NCBI GenBank assembly: GCA_028284945.1
Contig: JANQQJ010000005.1
Coordinates: 1 to 64,000, forward strand
Length of the DNA: 64,000 nt
Reading direction: 5' to 3'
DNA from: Alphaproteobacteria bacterium
GTDB lineage: Bacteria; Pseudomonadota; Alphaproteobacteria; SMXS01
The first letter of the stretch is position 1. Every line of letters starts with the position of its first letter. The notes beneath the pieces are model-generated. The model was given only the letters and a program-made list of their open reading frames with translations, was not told the origin of the DNA and ran no database searches. Below, in pieces: positions 41,211 to 50,507 of the stretch. A program made the position numbers and the translations under genes.

Positions 41211-42344
41211 TTACGCTGCGGCGCTAAACTGCTTCAGATGATGGTCTACGTTGCCGAACAGCACGTCGATCATCGTCAAACGCTTGAAGTAATGGCCGAC
41301 CGAGAGTTCATCGGTCATGCCCATGCCGCCATGAAGCTGAACCGCCTGTTGGCCGACAAACTTGCCTGATTTGCCAATCTGTACCTTGGCGCCGGAAATC
41401 GCCTTGCGGCGTTCTTCAGCATCGTCACTGTCGACCTTAAGGGCGGCTACGAGCGCCATCGACTTGGCCTGTTCGTATTCCATCATCATGTCGGCCATGC
41501 GGTGCCGCAAAACCTGAAAGCGCGAGATCGGCTGACCAAACTGTTCGCGAGTCTTGGTGTATTCGACCGTGGTGTCGAGCAGGACCTTCATCGCGCCAAC
41601 CGCTTCAGCGCATAGTGCAGCGATGGCGTGATCGACAGCCTTTTCGAGCGGAGCGAGGCCCTGTCCCTCGGTCCCGATCAGCGCATCCGCTCCGACCTTG
41701 ACGTTGTCGAGCATGATTTCAGCAGCGCGCGATCCATCCACGGTGGGGTAGGGGCGCTTGTCGAGGCCAGATGCATCGCTATCGACAATGAATAAGCTGA
41801 TACCATCCTTGTCGCGGCGGTTGCCGGACGTGCGGGCGCTGATGATGATCTTATCTGCCGTTGCGCCGTGAATAACGACAGCCTTGTGACCGTTGAGGAC
41901 ATAGCCATCACCGTCCTTGGCCGCCGTAGTGGCGACATCAAACAGATCGAAACGTGCCTGCGGTTCTGCATATCCAACCGCAAGCAGCAAATTGCCTTCG
42001 ATTATCGGCTCGACCATGCTTTCGATCTGAGCGGCGCTGCCGGCGGCCTGAAGAACGCCACCACCCAGGATGACGGTCGGCAGGTAAGGCTCGACAACGA
42101 GTCCGCGCCCGAAGGCTTCCATCAGAACCAACGTGTCGACCGGGGTGCCGTCGAGCCCGCCATTGTCCTCGGCGAAGGGCAGGGCGAGCCAGCCCAGTTC
42201 CGCCATGGTCTTCCAGTGGTCTCGGCTGAAACCGTCTTCGGTATCGCGCAGGCCCCGGAGATATTCGGTGCCACAGTTCTGATCGACGAACCGTTCCGCG
42301 CTATCGCGCAGCAGTTGTTGCTCCTCGGAGAAGGACAAATCCAT
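41211..42344 (-). CDS. Acyl-CoA dehydrogenase, partner 2 of a pair
   Basis: This shorter ACAD of 377 residues has the N-terminal helical domain (MDLSFSEEQQLLRDSAERFV) and QPISRFQVLRHRMADMMMEYEQAKSM (cut here) in the C-terminal helices. The C-terminal end is LHGGMGMTDELSVGHYFKRL. The middle domain motif is weakened (AVGYAEPQARFDLFDV) and the standard catalytic glutamate is missing, as expected for the non-catalytic partner of a heteromeric FadE26/FadE27-type pair. Partner 1 follows on the same strand. Confidence 0.88.
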   Translation of the reverse strand: MDLSFSEEQQLLRDSAERFVDQNCGTEYLRGLRDTEDGFSRDHWKTMAELGWLALPFAEDNGGLDGTPVDTLVLMEAFGRGLVVEPYLPTVILGGGVLQAAGSAAQIESMVEPIIEGNLLLAVGYAEPQARFDLFDVATTAAKDGDGYVLNGHKAVVIHGATADKIIISARTSGNRRDKDGISLFIVDSDASGLDKRPYPTVDGSRAAEIMLDNVKVGADALIGTEGQGLAPLEKAVDHAIAALCAEAVGAMKVLLDTTVEYTKTREQFGQPISRFQVLRHRMADMMMEYEQAKSMALVAALKVDSDDAEERRKAISGAKVQIGKSGKFVGQQAVQLHGGMGMTDELSVGHYFKRLTMIDVLFGNVDHHLKQFSAAA

Positions 42345-42483
42345 CTGTCTCGCCTCTTAATTTTTTGCTTTGGACCGTTGATCGGCCTTGGGACCGCTTT
42401 TTTGCGGCAAATCGGGGGTACAGGCAAGGGGTACTCTGTCTCAAAGTCAGGCTTTTTGTTGACTCAGACCTTGCAGACTCTCG

Positions 42484-43866
42484 ATGAAGGGACCCTCGAA
42501 AAGAGATCGAATCGTGACACCTCAGGAAAAACGCCAAAACAAGAAGTGGTTCAGGGCCGCGATCGGCCTGCCTGTCGCGGTCGTCCTGGCGCTGGTTGCT
42601 GCCGATGTGCTTGAGCTTTGGTTTGGTTTGATCGTGCTGCTTGCATCTGCGCCCGCGTGGGTTTTGATCTGGTCCCGGTTGATCGCAGCAGATGTCGTCC
42701 GGGAGCCCCGCACGCGGTCGTCTAATGCCCGCGTGTCCTTATTGACGCCCTATGCCCAATCGATTCTGGACATCCTTCCGGACGCTATTGTGCTGGTCGA
42801 TTCGGACCTGAAAGTTGAAGAAGCGAACAACGCCGCCCGTGACCTTTTCAGGGTCCGCTTGATGGGGCGGGACTTCTCCCAGATCCTACGCCATCCGGGT
42901 GCTGTCGACGCGATGGAACTTGCATTGGAAACAGGCACGGCGCAGACCGCCGAAGTGTCTTTGCTGAGTCCCGTGGCGCGGGACTTTGAACTGATCGCTC
43001 TGCCCATGAAGCCGGATGCATATGGCAGCAAAGAACCGTCAGACGGACCCGAAGATCCAAGGCATGCGATGACCATTGCACTGCATGAAGTTACGGCGCT
43101 GAAACGGGCGGAACAGCTTCGGGCCGACTTTGTTGCCAATGCCAGCCATGAGTTGCGTACACCATTGGCCAGCCTGATTGGCTTTATCGAAACACTTCAG
43201 GGGCCAGCGCAGGATGATTCCGAGGCACGCGACAGGTTCCTGTCCATCATGGGTGAAGAATCAGCGCGGATGGCACGGCTGATCGATGATCTTTTGTCAC
43301 TGTCACGAATCGAACTGGATGAGCACTTGTCCCCGTCGGAGGCTGTCGACATCGCGCATGTTGTCGAGGCGTCGGCAGAAAGCCTGATCCTTAAGGCAAC
43401 GCAGCGAAATATGAAGGTGGATGTTGATCTGGGCACCGCCCCGCCCGACGTCATCGGTGATACCGATCAGCTCACACAGGTCTTCCAAAATCTTATCGAC
43501 AACGCGATCAAATATGGACGGGAAGGCACAGATGTCACCGTCCGTACCGAGCATGTGGAGCGTCTTGCCACGACGGGCGGGCCTGCGCTTTCACTGACAG
43601 TGCATAATGAAGGTGACGCCATTGACCGTGAGCATCTGCCGCGTCTGACCGACCGGTTTTACCGTGTGGATGCCGCGCGCTCCCGTGCCATGGGGGGCAC
43701 AGGGTTGGGCCTCGCCATTGTCAAACACATTATCAACCGTCACAGAGGACACTTGGCGTTTTCCAGCGCGCCGGGAATCGGTACCGATGTCACCGTATCC
43801 ATTCCACTTGCCATACCGGAAGAAGGGCTCAAAACACCTTCCGAACAAGGGCCTAGCGGGCCGTAA
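42484..43866 (+). CDS. phoR: Phosphate-sensing histidine kinase PhoR
   Basis: The 460-residue kinase has two transmembrane segments at about residues 26-64 and a PAS domain (LDILPDAIVLVDSDLKVEEANNAA, cut here). HisKA follows with the phosphorylated His in NASHELRTPLAS, then HATPase with NLIDNAIKYG (N box) and GGTGLGLAIVKHI (G box). It phosphorylates PhoB when phosphate is low. The first ATG (42484) has a poor ribosome-binding site; a GTG at 42514 preceded by AAGAGA is a possible alternative. It is the first gene of the phosphate operon. Confidence 0.93.
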   Translation: MKGPSKRDRIVTPQEKRQNKKWFRAAIGLPVAVVLALVAADVLELWFGLIVLLASAPAWVLIWSRLIAADVVREPRTRSSNARVSLLTPYAQSILDILPDAIVLVDSDLKVEEANNAARDLFRVRLMGRDFSQILRHPGAVDAMELALETGTAQTAEVSLLSPVARDFELIALPMKPDAYGSKEPSDGPEDPRHAMTIALHEVTALKRAEQLRADFVANASHELRTPLASLIGFIETLQGPAQDDSEARDRFLSIMGEESARMARLIDDLLSLSRIELDEHLSPSEAVDIAHVVEASAESLILKATQRNMKVDVDLGTAPPDVIGDTDQLTQVFQNLIDNAIKYGREGTDVTVRTEHVERLATTGGPALSLTVHNEGDAIDREHLPRLTDRFYRVDAARSRAMGGTGLGLAIVKHIINRHRGHLAFSSAPGIGTDVTVSIPLAIPEEGLKTPSEQGPSGP

Positions 43867-43987
43867 TAATAGTGTCACATATACGACTTATTTGAGTCAC
43901 TGAGCCTCCGTAGGTTCCGCTCACGGGCAGCGTTTGGACCGCGCCCAAAGTGTGGCTAACTATGGCAAAGATGATCGGAGATAGATC

Positions 43988-45037
43988 GTGTTGAAGAAAC
44001 CCCTTGTTGCCCTTGCGACCGTTGCTGTTGCGGGGTCCCTAGCGGCTGGCAGTGCCCATGCACGCGACCAGATTCGGATCGTCGGCTCATCGACGGTTTT
44101 CCCGTTTTCAACCGCGGTGGCCGAAGAATTCGGTAAGACCAGTTCCTACAAGACCCCGATTGTAGAAAGCACGGGTTCGGGCGGTGGCTTGAAGCTTTTC
44201 TGCGCCGGTGTCGGCACAGACCACCCCGACATCACTAACGCCTCTCGGCGTATTAAGTCGTCCGAAATTGAGAAGTGCGCCGAAAACGGTATTGACGCCA
44301 CCGAGGTAAAGATCGGCTTCGATGGCATCGTGATGGCGAATGCCAAGAGTGCGCCGCAGCTTGAGCTGACCTTGCAACAGATTTTCCTCGCCCTGGGTAA
44401 GCAGATTCTGGGCCCGGACGGAGAGTTGATCGATAACCCGCACCAGAAATGGAGCGATATCGATCCGAGCCTGCCCGACACCAAGATCGAGGTTCTCGGA
44501 CCGCCGCCGACCTCTGGGACGCGCGACGCCTTTAACGAACTCGCGATCGAAGGTGGCTGCAAGACCTTCCCAGCGCTGAAGGCGATCAAGAAGGAAGATA
44601 AGAGCCGCTACAAAGGGATCTGCCGCGCGATTCGCGAAGACGGCGCCTATGTTGAAGCGGGTGAGAACGATAATCTGATCGTTCAGAAGCTTCAGGCCAA
44701 TCCCAATGCTTTCGGTGTGTTCGGCTACAGCTTCCTGGCTGAAAACAGCGACACGGTGCAAGGCAGCAAGGTTAACGGCATGGCGCCGACCTTCGATGCG
44801 ATCTCTTCAGGTGACTATCCGATTTCCCGGTCGCTCTACTTCTATGTGAAGAACCAGCATGTTGGTGCGATCCCCGGCATTCAGGATTATGTCGGTGAAT
44901 TCACCAGCGATAAGGCTATTGGCGACTTCGGTTACCTTTCCGACAAGGGGCTTATTCCGCTTCCCGAAGACGAGCGTGCCAGCCTGCGTGAGGGTGTGTC
45001 GGGTCTCAAGCCGATCACGAAAGCAGACCTAGAGTAG
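43988..45037 (+). CDS. pstS: Periplasmic phosphate-binding protein PstS
   Basis: A GTG start at 43988 (preceded by CGGAGATAGATC) gives 349 residues with a signal peptide (KKPLVALATVAVAGSLAAGS, cut near AHA-RD). The mature protein opens with the phosphate-binding loop IRIVGSSTVFPFS and has VESTGSGGG and GPPPTSGTRDAFNELA, the usual ligand-coordinating segments. It delivers phosphate to PstCA. The gap before it (121 bases) has a weak Pho-box-like half-site only. Confidence 0.93.
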   Translation: MLKKPLVALATVAVAGSLAAGSAHARDQIRIVGSSTVFPFSTAVAEEFGKTSSYKTPIVESTGSGGGLKLFCAGVGTDHPDITNASRRIKSSEIEKCAENGIDATEVKIGFDGIVMANAKSAPQLELTLQQIFLALGKQILGPDGELIDNPHQKWSDIDPSLPDTKIEVLGPPPTSGTRDAFNELAIEGGCKTFPALKAIKKEDKSRYKGICRAIREDGAYVEAGENDNLIVQKLQANPNAFGVFGYSFLAENSDTVQGSKVNGMAPTFDAISSGDYPISRSLYFYVKNQHVGAIPGIQDYVGEFTSDKAIGDFGYLSDKGLIPLPEDERASLREGVSGLKPITKADLE

Positions 45038-45064
45038 ACTGATCAAGTTGACGGTTCTAACCGG

Positions 45065-45103
45065 GGCCAGGCAGACGCTATGTTTCTAGTCTGCCTGGCC
45101 TTT
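45065..45103 (+). terminator. Stem-loop between pstS and pstC
   Basis: GGCCAGGCAGAC (45065-45076) is a perfect 12-base inverted repeat of GTCTGCCTGGCC (45089-45100), with a 12-base loop and a short TTT after it. It lies 27 bases after the pstS stop and 30 before pstC. Such an intra-operon hairpin could be a partial terminator or stabilise the pstS 3' end. Confidence 0.7.
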
Positions 45104-45129
45104 ATCGTTTCAAGCAGGGAAAGTGGCCA

Positions 45130-46515
45130 ATGACTGCGCTGACCGTCGCACTCACCCTAATCCTCGCGATCACTGCCGTTTCTTTCGTCGCCGGCCGCCA
45201 AAAGTCTCTCTCGCTGGTCAACGGGCAGTTGTCGACACTGCATTCGCTTCCAGGCCATTACGGCAGCTATGTTCTTTTATGGTGCCTAATACCCGGGTTG
45301 CTGGTGGTTCTGTTGTGGACCGCCATAGGCCCCGGCTGGATTGAATCCATCATTGCCGGTCAGTTGATGGCGGAAAATCCTGATCTCACCAAGGCGCAGC
45401 TCGATCTGTTGCTGAACGACCTTCGGAATCAGATGGCGGGCGATGTGATCAGCCGCGACGTCGATTCCGGGTTTCAGGATCATGCCAAAGCCTATGCCTC
45501 GATGATCGGGCAGGGGCAGATCTACACCGCAGCGATCGCCATTCTTGTGACGCTTGTCGGCGGCTTTGTCGCCTATGGGCAGATCAATCCCCGCCTGCGG
45601 GCCCGCAACCGTGTTGAAGGGGTTATCCGTCTGGTCATGATCATCAGTTCGACGGTCGCGGTTCTTGGCACCGCGGGGATCGTTCTGTCACTGATCTTCG
45701 AAACGGGGCGGTTCTTCGAGCAGGTTTCCTTTATCGAATTCCTGTTCGGGCTTCACTGGAGTCCGCAGATCGCCCTTCGGGCCGATCAGGTCGCCAGCGC
45801 TGGCGCATTTGGCGCAGTGCCGCTTTTTGCCGGTACCCTGCTGATTACCTTTATTGCCATGCTGGTCGCCGTGCCGATTGGATTGATGTCAGCGATTTAC
45901 ATGACCCAATATGCGGACGATCGCATGCGCTCCTTGATCAAGCCGGTGCTTGAGGTTCTGGCTGGTGTTCCGACTGTGGTGTACGGGTTCTTCGCCGCCC
46001 TTGTGGTCGCACCGTTCTTCCGCGAAGCCGGTGAGGCGATAGGGCTTACGGTCGCGTCCGAAAGTGCCTTGGCTGCAGGCCTGGTCATGGGGATTATGAT
46101 CATTCCGTTCATGTCCTCCCTATCCGATGACGCCCTGACGGCTGTTCCGCAATCCATGCGAGACGGTGCCTATGCGCTGGGGGCGACGAAAGCCGAAACC
46201 ATCCGTAACGTGCTAATCCCGGCCGCATTGCCGGGGATCGTTGGCGCCTTTCTGTTGTCTGTATCGCGGGCGATTGGCGAAACCATGATCGTGGTGATGG
46301 CGGCGGGCCTTGCTGCCAATCTGACAGCAAATCCGCTTGAAGCGGTGACGACCGTCACAGTGCAGATCGTTACCCTGCTGACGGGTGACCAGGAGTTTGA
46401 CAGTGCCAAAACCCTCGCTGCTTTTGCCCTGGGACTGGTCCTGTTCGCGGTCACTCTTGCGCTCAATGTGGTCGCACTGAGGGTGGTTCAGAAATATCGA
46501 GAGCAATATGAGTAA
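45130..46515 (+). CDS. pstC: Phosphate ABC transporter permease PstC
   Basis: The 461-residue inner-membrane protein is longer than the E. coli form because of an N-terminal extension with an extra hydrophobic pair and a long periplasmic loop, typical of alphaproteobacteria. The permease core has the EAA-type loop ALGATKAETIRNVLIPAALPG and six transmembrane segments. It forms the channel with PstA. Its stop overlaps the pstA start by eight bases. Confidence 0.93.
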   Translation: MTALTVALTLILAITAVSFVAGRQKSLSLVNGQLSTLHSLPGHYGSYVLLWCLIPGLLVVLLWTAIGPGWIESIIAGQLMAENPDLTKAQLDLLLNDLRNQMAGDVISRDVDSGFQDHAKAYASMIGQGQIYTAAIAILVTLVGGFVAYGQINPRLRARNRVEGVIRLVMIISSTVAVLGTAGIVLSLIFETGRFFEQVSFIEFLFGLHWSPQIALRADQVASAGAFGAVPLFAGTLLITFIAMLVAVPIGLMSAIYMTQYADDRMRSLIKPVLEVLAGVPTVVYGFFAALVVAPFFREAGEAIGLTVASESALAAGLVMGIMIIPFMSSLSDDALTAVPQSMRDGAYALGATKAETIRNVLIPAALPGIVGAFLLSVSRAIGETMIVVMAAGLAANLTANPLEAVTTVTVQIVTLLTGDQEFDSAKTLAAFALGLVLFAVTLALNVVALRVVQKYREQYE

Positions 46516-47827
46516 TCCCGCCGCACAGCAGCCCACCAACTGGATGTCCGACGACATGCAGCGTCGGATCAAACGCCGCTATGCCGCAGATACGCGGTTC
46601 AAATTCTACGGCATTGGTGCCATTGGACTCGCCATGGTGATCCTTGTGCTTTTGCTGGGCAGCATTATCGTTCGCGGGATCCCTGGTTTCATGCAGACCC
46701 AGATCAATCTGGACGTTTACATCAATCCGGCCAAGTTCAGCGGCATTGAACAGGCGGCCACGCCAGAAGACGCGGAAAAAATTATCATGAGCGCGGATTA
46801 TACCGCGCTCTATAGAGATACGCTGAGAGAGCGTTTTCCGGAAGTGAGCGGCCGTAGCGACATCGTTGCTCTGTCCCGCTTAATCAGCTCCGGCGGACGC
46901 GAAACCCTGCGCAATTTGGTGCTGGCCGACCAATCAGTCATTGGCACCACCCAGGACGTCTGGCTTCCTGCGGCGGGTGACGTTCACTCCCTCGCTACAG
47001 GGTCGATGTCGAGAGAAACGCCGGAGGGTGAACGCCGTCTGAAAGACAACGAAATCTCATGGGTCGATCAACTTGAGGCGGATGGTGACGTCAGAACCGT
47101 CCTCAGCAATGACTTCTTTACCAAGGGGGCGTCGCGAGAGCCGGAACTCGCAGGCATTTGGGGCGCTGTTGTCGGCTCTTTCCTGACGCTGATCGTGACC
47201 CTTTTGATTTCATTCCCCATTGGCGTCGCCACCGCAGTTTACCTGGAAGAATTTGCCCCCAAAAATCGCTGGAGTGACCTGATTGAGGTCAACATCAACA
47301 ATCTAGCGGCAGTGCCGTCGATTGTTTATGGATTGCTGGGATTGGCGATCTTTTTGAACGTATTTCACCTGCCCAGATCGGCGCCCTTGGTCGGCGGCAT
47401 GACGCTCGCGCTGATGACGCTGCCGACGATCATTATCGCCGCGCGTGCGGCGCTGAAGGCAGTGCCGCCGTCGATCCGTGATGCCGCAACCGGGCTGGGG
47501 GCCTCAAAAGTACAGGTCACGTTCCATCATGTGCTGCCCTTGGCGATGCCGGGCGTCCTGACCGGTACAATCATCGGCATGGCGCAAGCGCTTGGCGAAA
47601 CGGCGCCCCTGCTGATGATCGGCATGGTCGCCTTTGTCGTGGATATTCCCGGGGGCATCATGGATGCCTCCACGGTCTTACCGGTCCAGATTTTTCTTTG
47701 GGCCGACTTCCCTGAAAAAGGGTTCGAAGAGAAGACAGCAGCAGCTATCCTGATCCTGCTGACATTTCTTATTTTGATGAACGCGATCGCAGTCTTTCTG
47801 CGTAGCCGCTTTGAGCGGAAATGGTGA
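46508..47827 (+). CDS. pstA: Phosphate ABC transporter permease PstA
   Basis: The 439-residue inner-membrane protein also carries an N-terminal extension (a TM segment and about 170 periplasmic residues). The permease core includes IGVATAVYLEEFAPKNRW, NNLAAVPSIVYGLLGLAIF and the coupling loop ATGLGASKVQVTFHHVLPLAMPG. It pairs with PstC. Its TGA is immediately followed by the pstB ATG. Confidence 0.93.
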   Translation: MSNPAAQQPTNWMSDDMQRRIKRRYAADTRFKFYGIGAIGLAMVILVLLLGSIIVRGIPGFMQTQINLDVYINPAKFSGIEQAATPEDAEKIIMSADYTALYRDTLRERFPEVSGRSDIVALSRLISSGGRETLRNLVLADQSVIGTTQDVWLPAAGDVHSLATGSMSRETPEGERRLKDNEISWVDQLEADGDVRTVLSNDFFTKGASREPELAGIWGAVVGSFLTLIVTLLISFPIGVATAVYLEEFAPKNRWSDLIEVNINNLAAVPSIVYGLLGLAIFLNVFHLPRSAPLVGGMTLALMTLPTIIIAARAALKAVPPSIRDAATGLGASKVQVTFHHVLPLAMPGVLTGTIIGMAQALGETAPLLMIGMVAFVVDIPGGIMDASTVLPVQIFLWADFPEKGFEEKTAAAILILLTFLILMNAIAVFLRSRFERKW

Positions 47828-48646
47828 ATGGACATGGAAATGACGGAAACCGAGATTGACGCTAGACTGGAACCTGTGGAAACCGAGCCGCAGATAAAGT
47901 TCTCAACCAGTGACGTCCATGTCTTTTATGGCGACAATGAAGCCATCAAGGGCGTCGACCTCGATATCAACCAGAATGAAGTCACGGCGCTGATCGGCCC
48001 CTCGGGGTGTGGCAAGTCCACCTACCTACGCTGTCTGAACCGAATGAATGACACGGTCGATACCTGCCGGGTAACCGGGTCCATCCTGCTTGATGATCAG
48101 GATATCTATCACAAGGATGTCGATGTCGTGCAACTACGCGCACGGGTCGGCATGGTCTTTCAAAAGCCCAATCCTTTTCCCAAGTCGATCTATGAGAACA
48201 TCGCCTATGGCCCGAAAATTCATGGCCTGGTGTCACAGAAGGACGATTTGGACGGAGTGGTTGAGACCAGCCTGCGAAAAGCCGGCCTTTGGGATGAGGT
48301 TTCAGACCGTCTCGATACGCCGGGCACAGCCTTGTCCGGCGGCCAGCAGCAGCGGCTGTGCATTGCGCGGGCCATCGCGGTCAGCCCCGAAGTCATCCTG
48401 ATGGATGAACCTTGTTCGGCGCTTGACCCGATTGCGACGGCACGGATCGAGGAATTGATCGATGAGCTGCGTGACAACTACGCCATCGTGATCGTGACGC
48501 ACTCGATGCAACAGGCGGCTCGCGTGTCGCAACGGACGGCATTTTTCCATCTGGGAGATTTGGTTGAGCAGGGCGAAACCGAACAGATATTTACCAATCC
48601 CGAAGAAGAGCGCACGCGCGACTACATCACCGGTCGCTTTGGTTAA
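47828..48646 (+). CDS. pstB: Phosphate ABC transporter ATPase PstB
   Basis: The 272-residue ATPase has Walker [10 protein letters not shown], the Q-loop VFQKPNPFP, the signature [14 protein letters not shown], Walker [14 protein letters not shown] and the switch histidine in VTHSM. It drives phosphate import. The N-terminus carries a 24-residue acidic extension ([18 protein letters not shown]) before the usual core. Confidence 0.96.
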   Translation: MDMEMTETEIDARLEPVETEPQIKFSTSDVHVFYGDNEAIKGVDLDINQNEVTALIGPSGCGKSTYLRCLNRMNDTVDTCRVTGSILLDDQDIYHKDVDVVQLRARVGMVFQKPNPFPKSIYENIAYGPKIHGLVSQKDDLDGVVETSLRKAGLWDEVSDRLDTPGTALSGGQQQRLCIARAIAVSPEVILMDEPCSALDPIATARIEELIDELRDNYAIVIVTHSMQQAARVSQRTAFFHLGDLVEQGETEQIFTNPEEERTRDYITGRFG

Positions 48647-48668
48647 CTGAACAGTTAGGGCGGACACC

Positions 48669-49385
48669 ATGTCCAAAGACCATACAGTTGCCGCATATGA
48701 CAAAGAGCTAGAGGTTCTGCGCTCGGCCATCGCACGCATGGGCGGGTTGGCTGAAGCACAGATCGCCGGATCGATTGACGCGCTCTATAAGCGCAGTGAG
48801 GAGGCTGCGTCGCAGATCGTTCGCGCGGATGATGAGTTGGACAAGATCGAACTCAGCATCGAGAAGGATGCCATTACGCTGCTCGCCAAACGGCAGCCCA
48901 TGGCCAGTGATCTGCGAGAAGTCGTCTCGGCGCTTAAAATGTCGAGCATCCTGGAACGGATCGGCGACTATGCCAAGAATGTCGCCAAGCGGGTATCGGC
49001 GATTACCGAAGGCGACAATATGCGCATTGTCCGCACCGTAGGGGACATGGCGCATATTGTGCAGAAAATGCTGAAGGATGTGCTCGACGCCTATATCGAC
49101 CTTGACGATGCCAAGGCGCTGGATGTGTGGGAACGGGATGAAGCCGTCGATGAGCTTTACAACAGCCTGTTCCGTGAGTTGCTGACCTATATGATGGAAG
49201 ACCCGCGGGTGATCACCCCCTGCACCCATCTTCTATTCGTCGCCAAAAACGTGGAACGCATGGGCGATCACGTCACCAACCTGGCAGAGATCGTCTATTA
49301 CCTGGTTAAGGGCGAAATCCTTGAGGATTCACGGCCAAAGGGCGACCGCACCAGCTTTACGGTGGTTTCGCCCGAAACGGTCTAG
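48669..49385 (+). CDS. phoU: Phosphate transport regulator PhoU
   Basis: The 238-residue protein has two PhoU three-helix repeats, with DDELDKIELSIEKDAITLLAKRQPMASDLR and CTHLLFVAKNVERMGDHVTNLAE as metal-binding ExxxD-type motifs (each part shortened here). It links Pst activity to PhoR, keeping PhoR in the phosphatase state when phosphate is plentiful. Confidence 0.95.
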   Translation: MSKDHTVAAYDKELEVLRSAIARMGGLAEAQIAGSIDALYKRSEEAASQIVRADDELDKIELSIEKDAITLLAKRQPMASDLREVVSALKMSSILERIGDYAKNVAKRVSAITEGDNMRIVRTVGDMAHIVQKMLKDVLDAYIDLDDAKALDVWERDEAVDELYNSLFRELLTYMMEDPRVITPCTHLLFVAKNVERMGDHVTNLAEIVYYLVKGEILEDSRPKGDRTSFTVVSPETV

Positions 49386-49410
49386 AACGGATTAGCGAAC
49401 GAGGATCGAC

Positions 49411-50103
49411 ATGCAGCCAACAATCCTGCTGATAGAAGATGACCTCAGTCTGGTTGAACTCGTCAAATACAACCTTGAAAAAGAAGGGTTCACCGTATTC
49501 CACGCCGCCGACGGGGAAGAGGGTCTGGTCATGGCCCGCGAACGTACCCCGGATCTGATCCTGTTGGACTGGATGCTACCGTTCGTGCCGGGCATTGAGG
49601 TATGCCGCCGCCTGCGTAAGGCACCGGATACGGCGAATATTCCGATCATCATGCTGACAGCACGCACGGAAGAGGGGGATCGGATTCGCGGACTTGATAC
49701 CGGCGCTGATGACTACATCACCAAGCCCTATTCACCGCGCGAACTGATTTCCCGCATTCATGCGGTGCTGCGGCGGGTGCGCCCGGCTTATTCCGGCCAG
49801 GTGCTGACCTATGATGACATCAGCCTGGATGCGACGTCGCACAAGGTTACGCGTGGCGGCCGATCGATACGCTTAGGGCCAACTGAATTCAGGCTCTTAC
49901 GTCATTTTCTTGAGAATCCAGATCGGGTTTTCTCACGCGAGCAACTACTTGATGCCGTCTGGGGGCATGACGTCTATGTCGAGCCACGGACCGTCGACGT
50001 ACACATAAGGCGGCTTCGTAAAGTCCTCAACGAAGGCGACGCCCAGGATGTTATCCGGACTGTCCGATCCGCCGGCTATGCGCTGGATGTAGACGCCGCG
50101 TGA
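49411..50103 (+). CDS. phoB: Phosphate regulon response regulator PhoB
   Basis: The 230-residue OmpR/PhoB-type regulator has the receiver acidic pair IEDD, the phospho-acceptor Asp in LILLDWMLP, the conserved Thr (MLTA) and Lys (TKPYSP). A winged-helix DNA-binding domain follows (LRHFLENPDRVFSREQLLD, EPRTVDVHIRRLRK). It activates the Pho regulon. It ends the phoR-pstSCAB-phoU-phoB operon. Confidence 0.95.
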   Translation: MQPTILLIEDDLSLVELVKYNLEKEGFTVFHAADGEEGLVMARERTPDLILLDWMLPFVPGIEVCRRLRKAPDTANIPIIMLTARTEEGDRIRGLDTGADDYITKPYSPRELISRIHAVLRRVRPAYSGQVLTYDDISLDATSHKVTRGGRSIRLGPTEFRLLRHFLENPDRVFSREQLLDAVWGHDVYVEPRTVDVHIRRLRKVLNEGDAQDVIRTVRSAGYALDVDAA

Positions 50104-50123
50104 TTTTCGGCTAGGCTGCAGAC

Positions 50124-50489
50124 ATGAGCAAAGCCGGAAAAGAAGCCCACCATATTACGATCGAAGCCGAACCGGCCGCGGTGCGTGTCACTCACGGCGG
50201 CGAGACCATCGCGGATACCACGAACGCACTGGTATTGCGCGAAGGCTCGATCCCACCGGTCTATTACATCCCTCGTTCGGATGTGAATTTGACCCTGCTC
50301 ACCGCGACAGACCGGCTGACCCACTGTCCCTTCAAGGGTGATGCATCCTACTGGACGATCAATGTCAGCGGCGAGCCGGCTGAGAACGTCATTTGGTCTT
50401 ATGAAGACCCTTTCGATCAAGTCGCGCCGATCAAAGGCCATATGGCGTTCTATACGGACCGGGTCGACGAGTTCATTGTCGGCGGGTAG
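50124..50489 (+). CDS. DUF427 domain protein
   Basis: The 121-residue single-domain protein has the DUF427 pattern: PAAVRVTHGGETIADTTNAL, PPVYYIPRSDVN, THCPFKGDASYWTI and SYEDPFDQVAPIKGHMAFY. Function is not established; the fold is a beta-tent with conserved aromatic residues. It starts 20 bases after phoB and may be expressed with it. Confidence 0.87.
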   Translation: MSKAGKEAHHITIEAEPAAVRVTHGGETIADTTNALVLREGSIPPVYYIPRSDVNLTLLTATDRLTHCPFKGDASYWTINVSGEPAENVIWSYEDPFDQVAPIKGHMAFYTDRVDEFIVGG

Positions 50490-50507
50490 GGCTTCGGCAA
50501 CACTTTT

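Noticed and set aside
43867-43987. Possible Pho box upstream of pstS
   Set aside because: GTGTCAC at 43872-43878 is close to a half-site, but the second half 4 bases later matches the consensus at only a few positions. Too weak to annotate.
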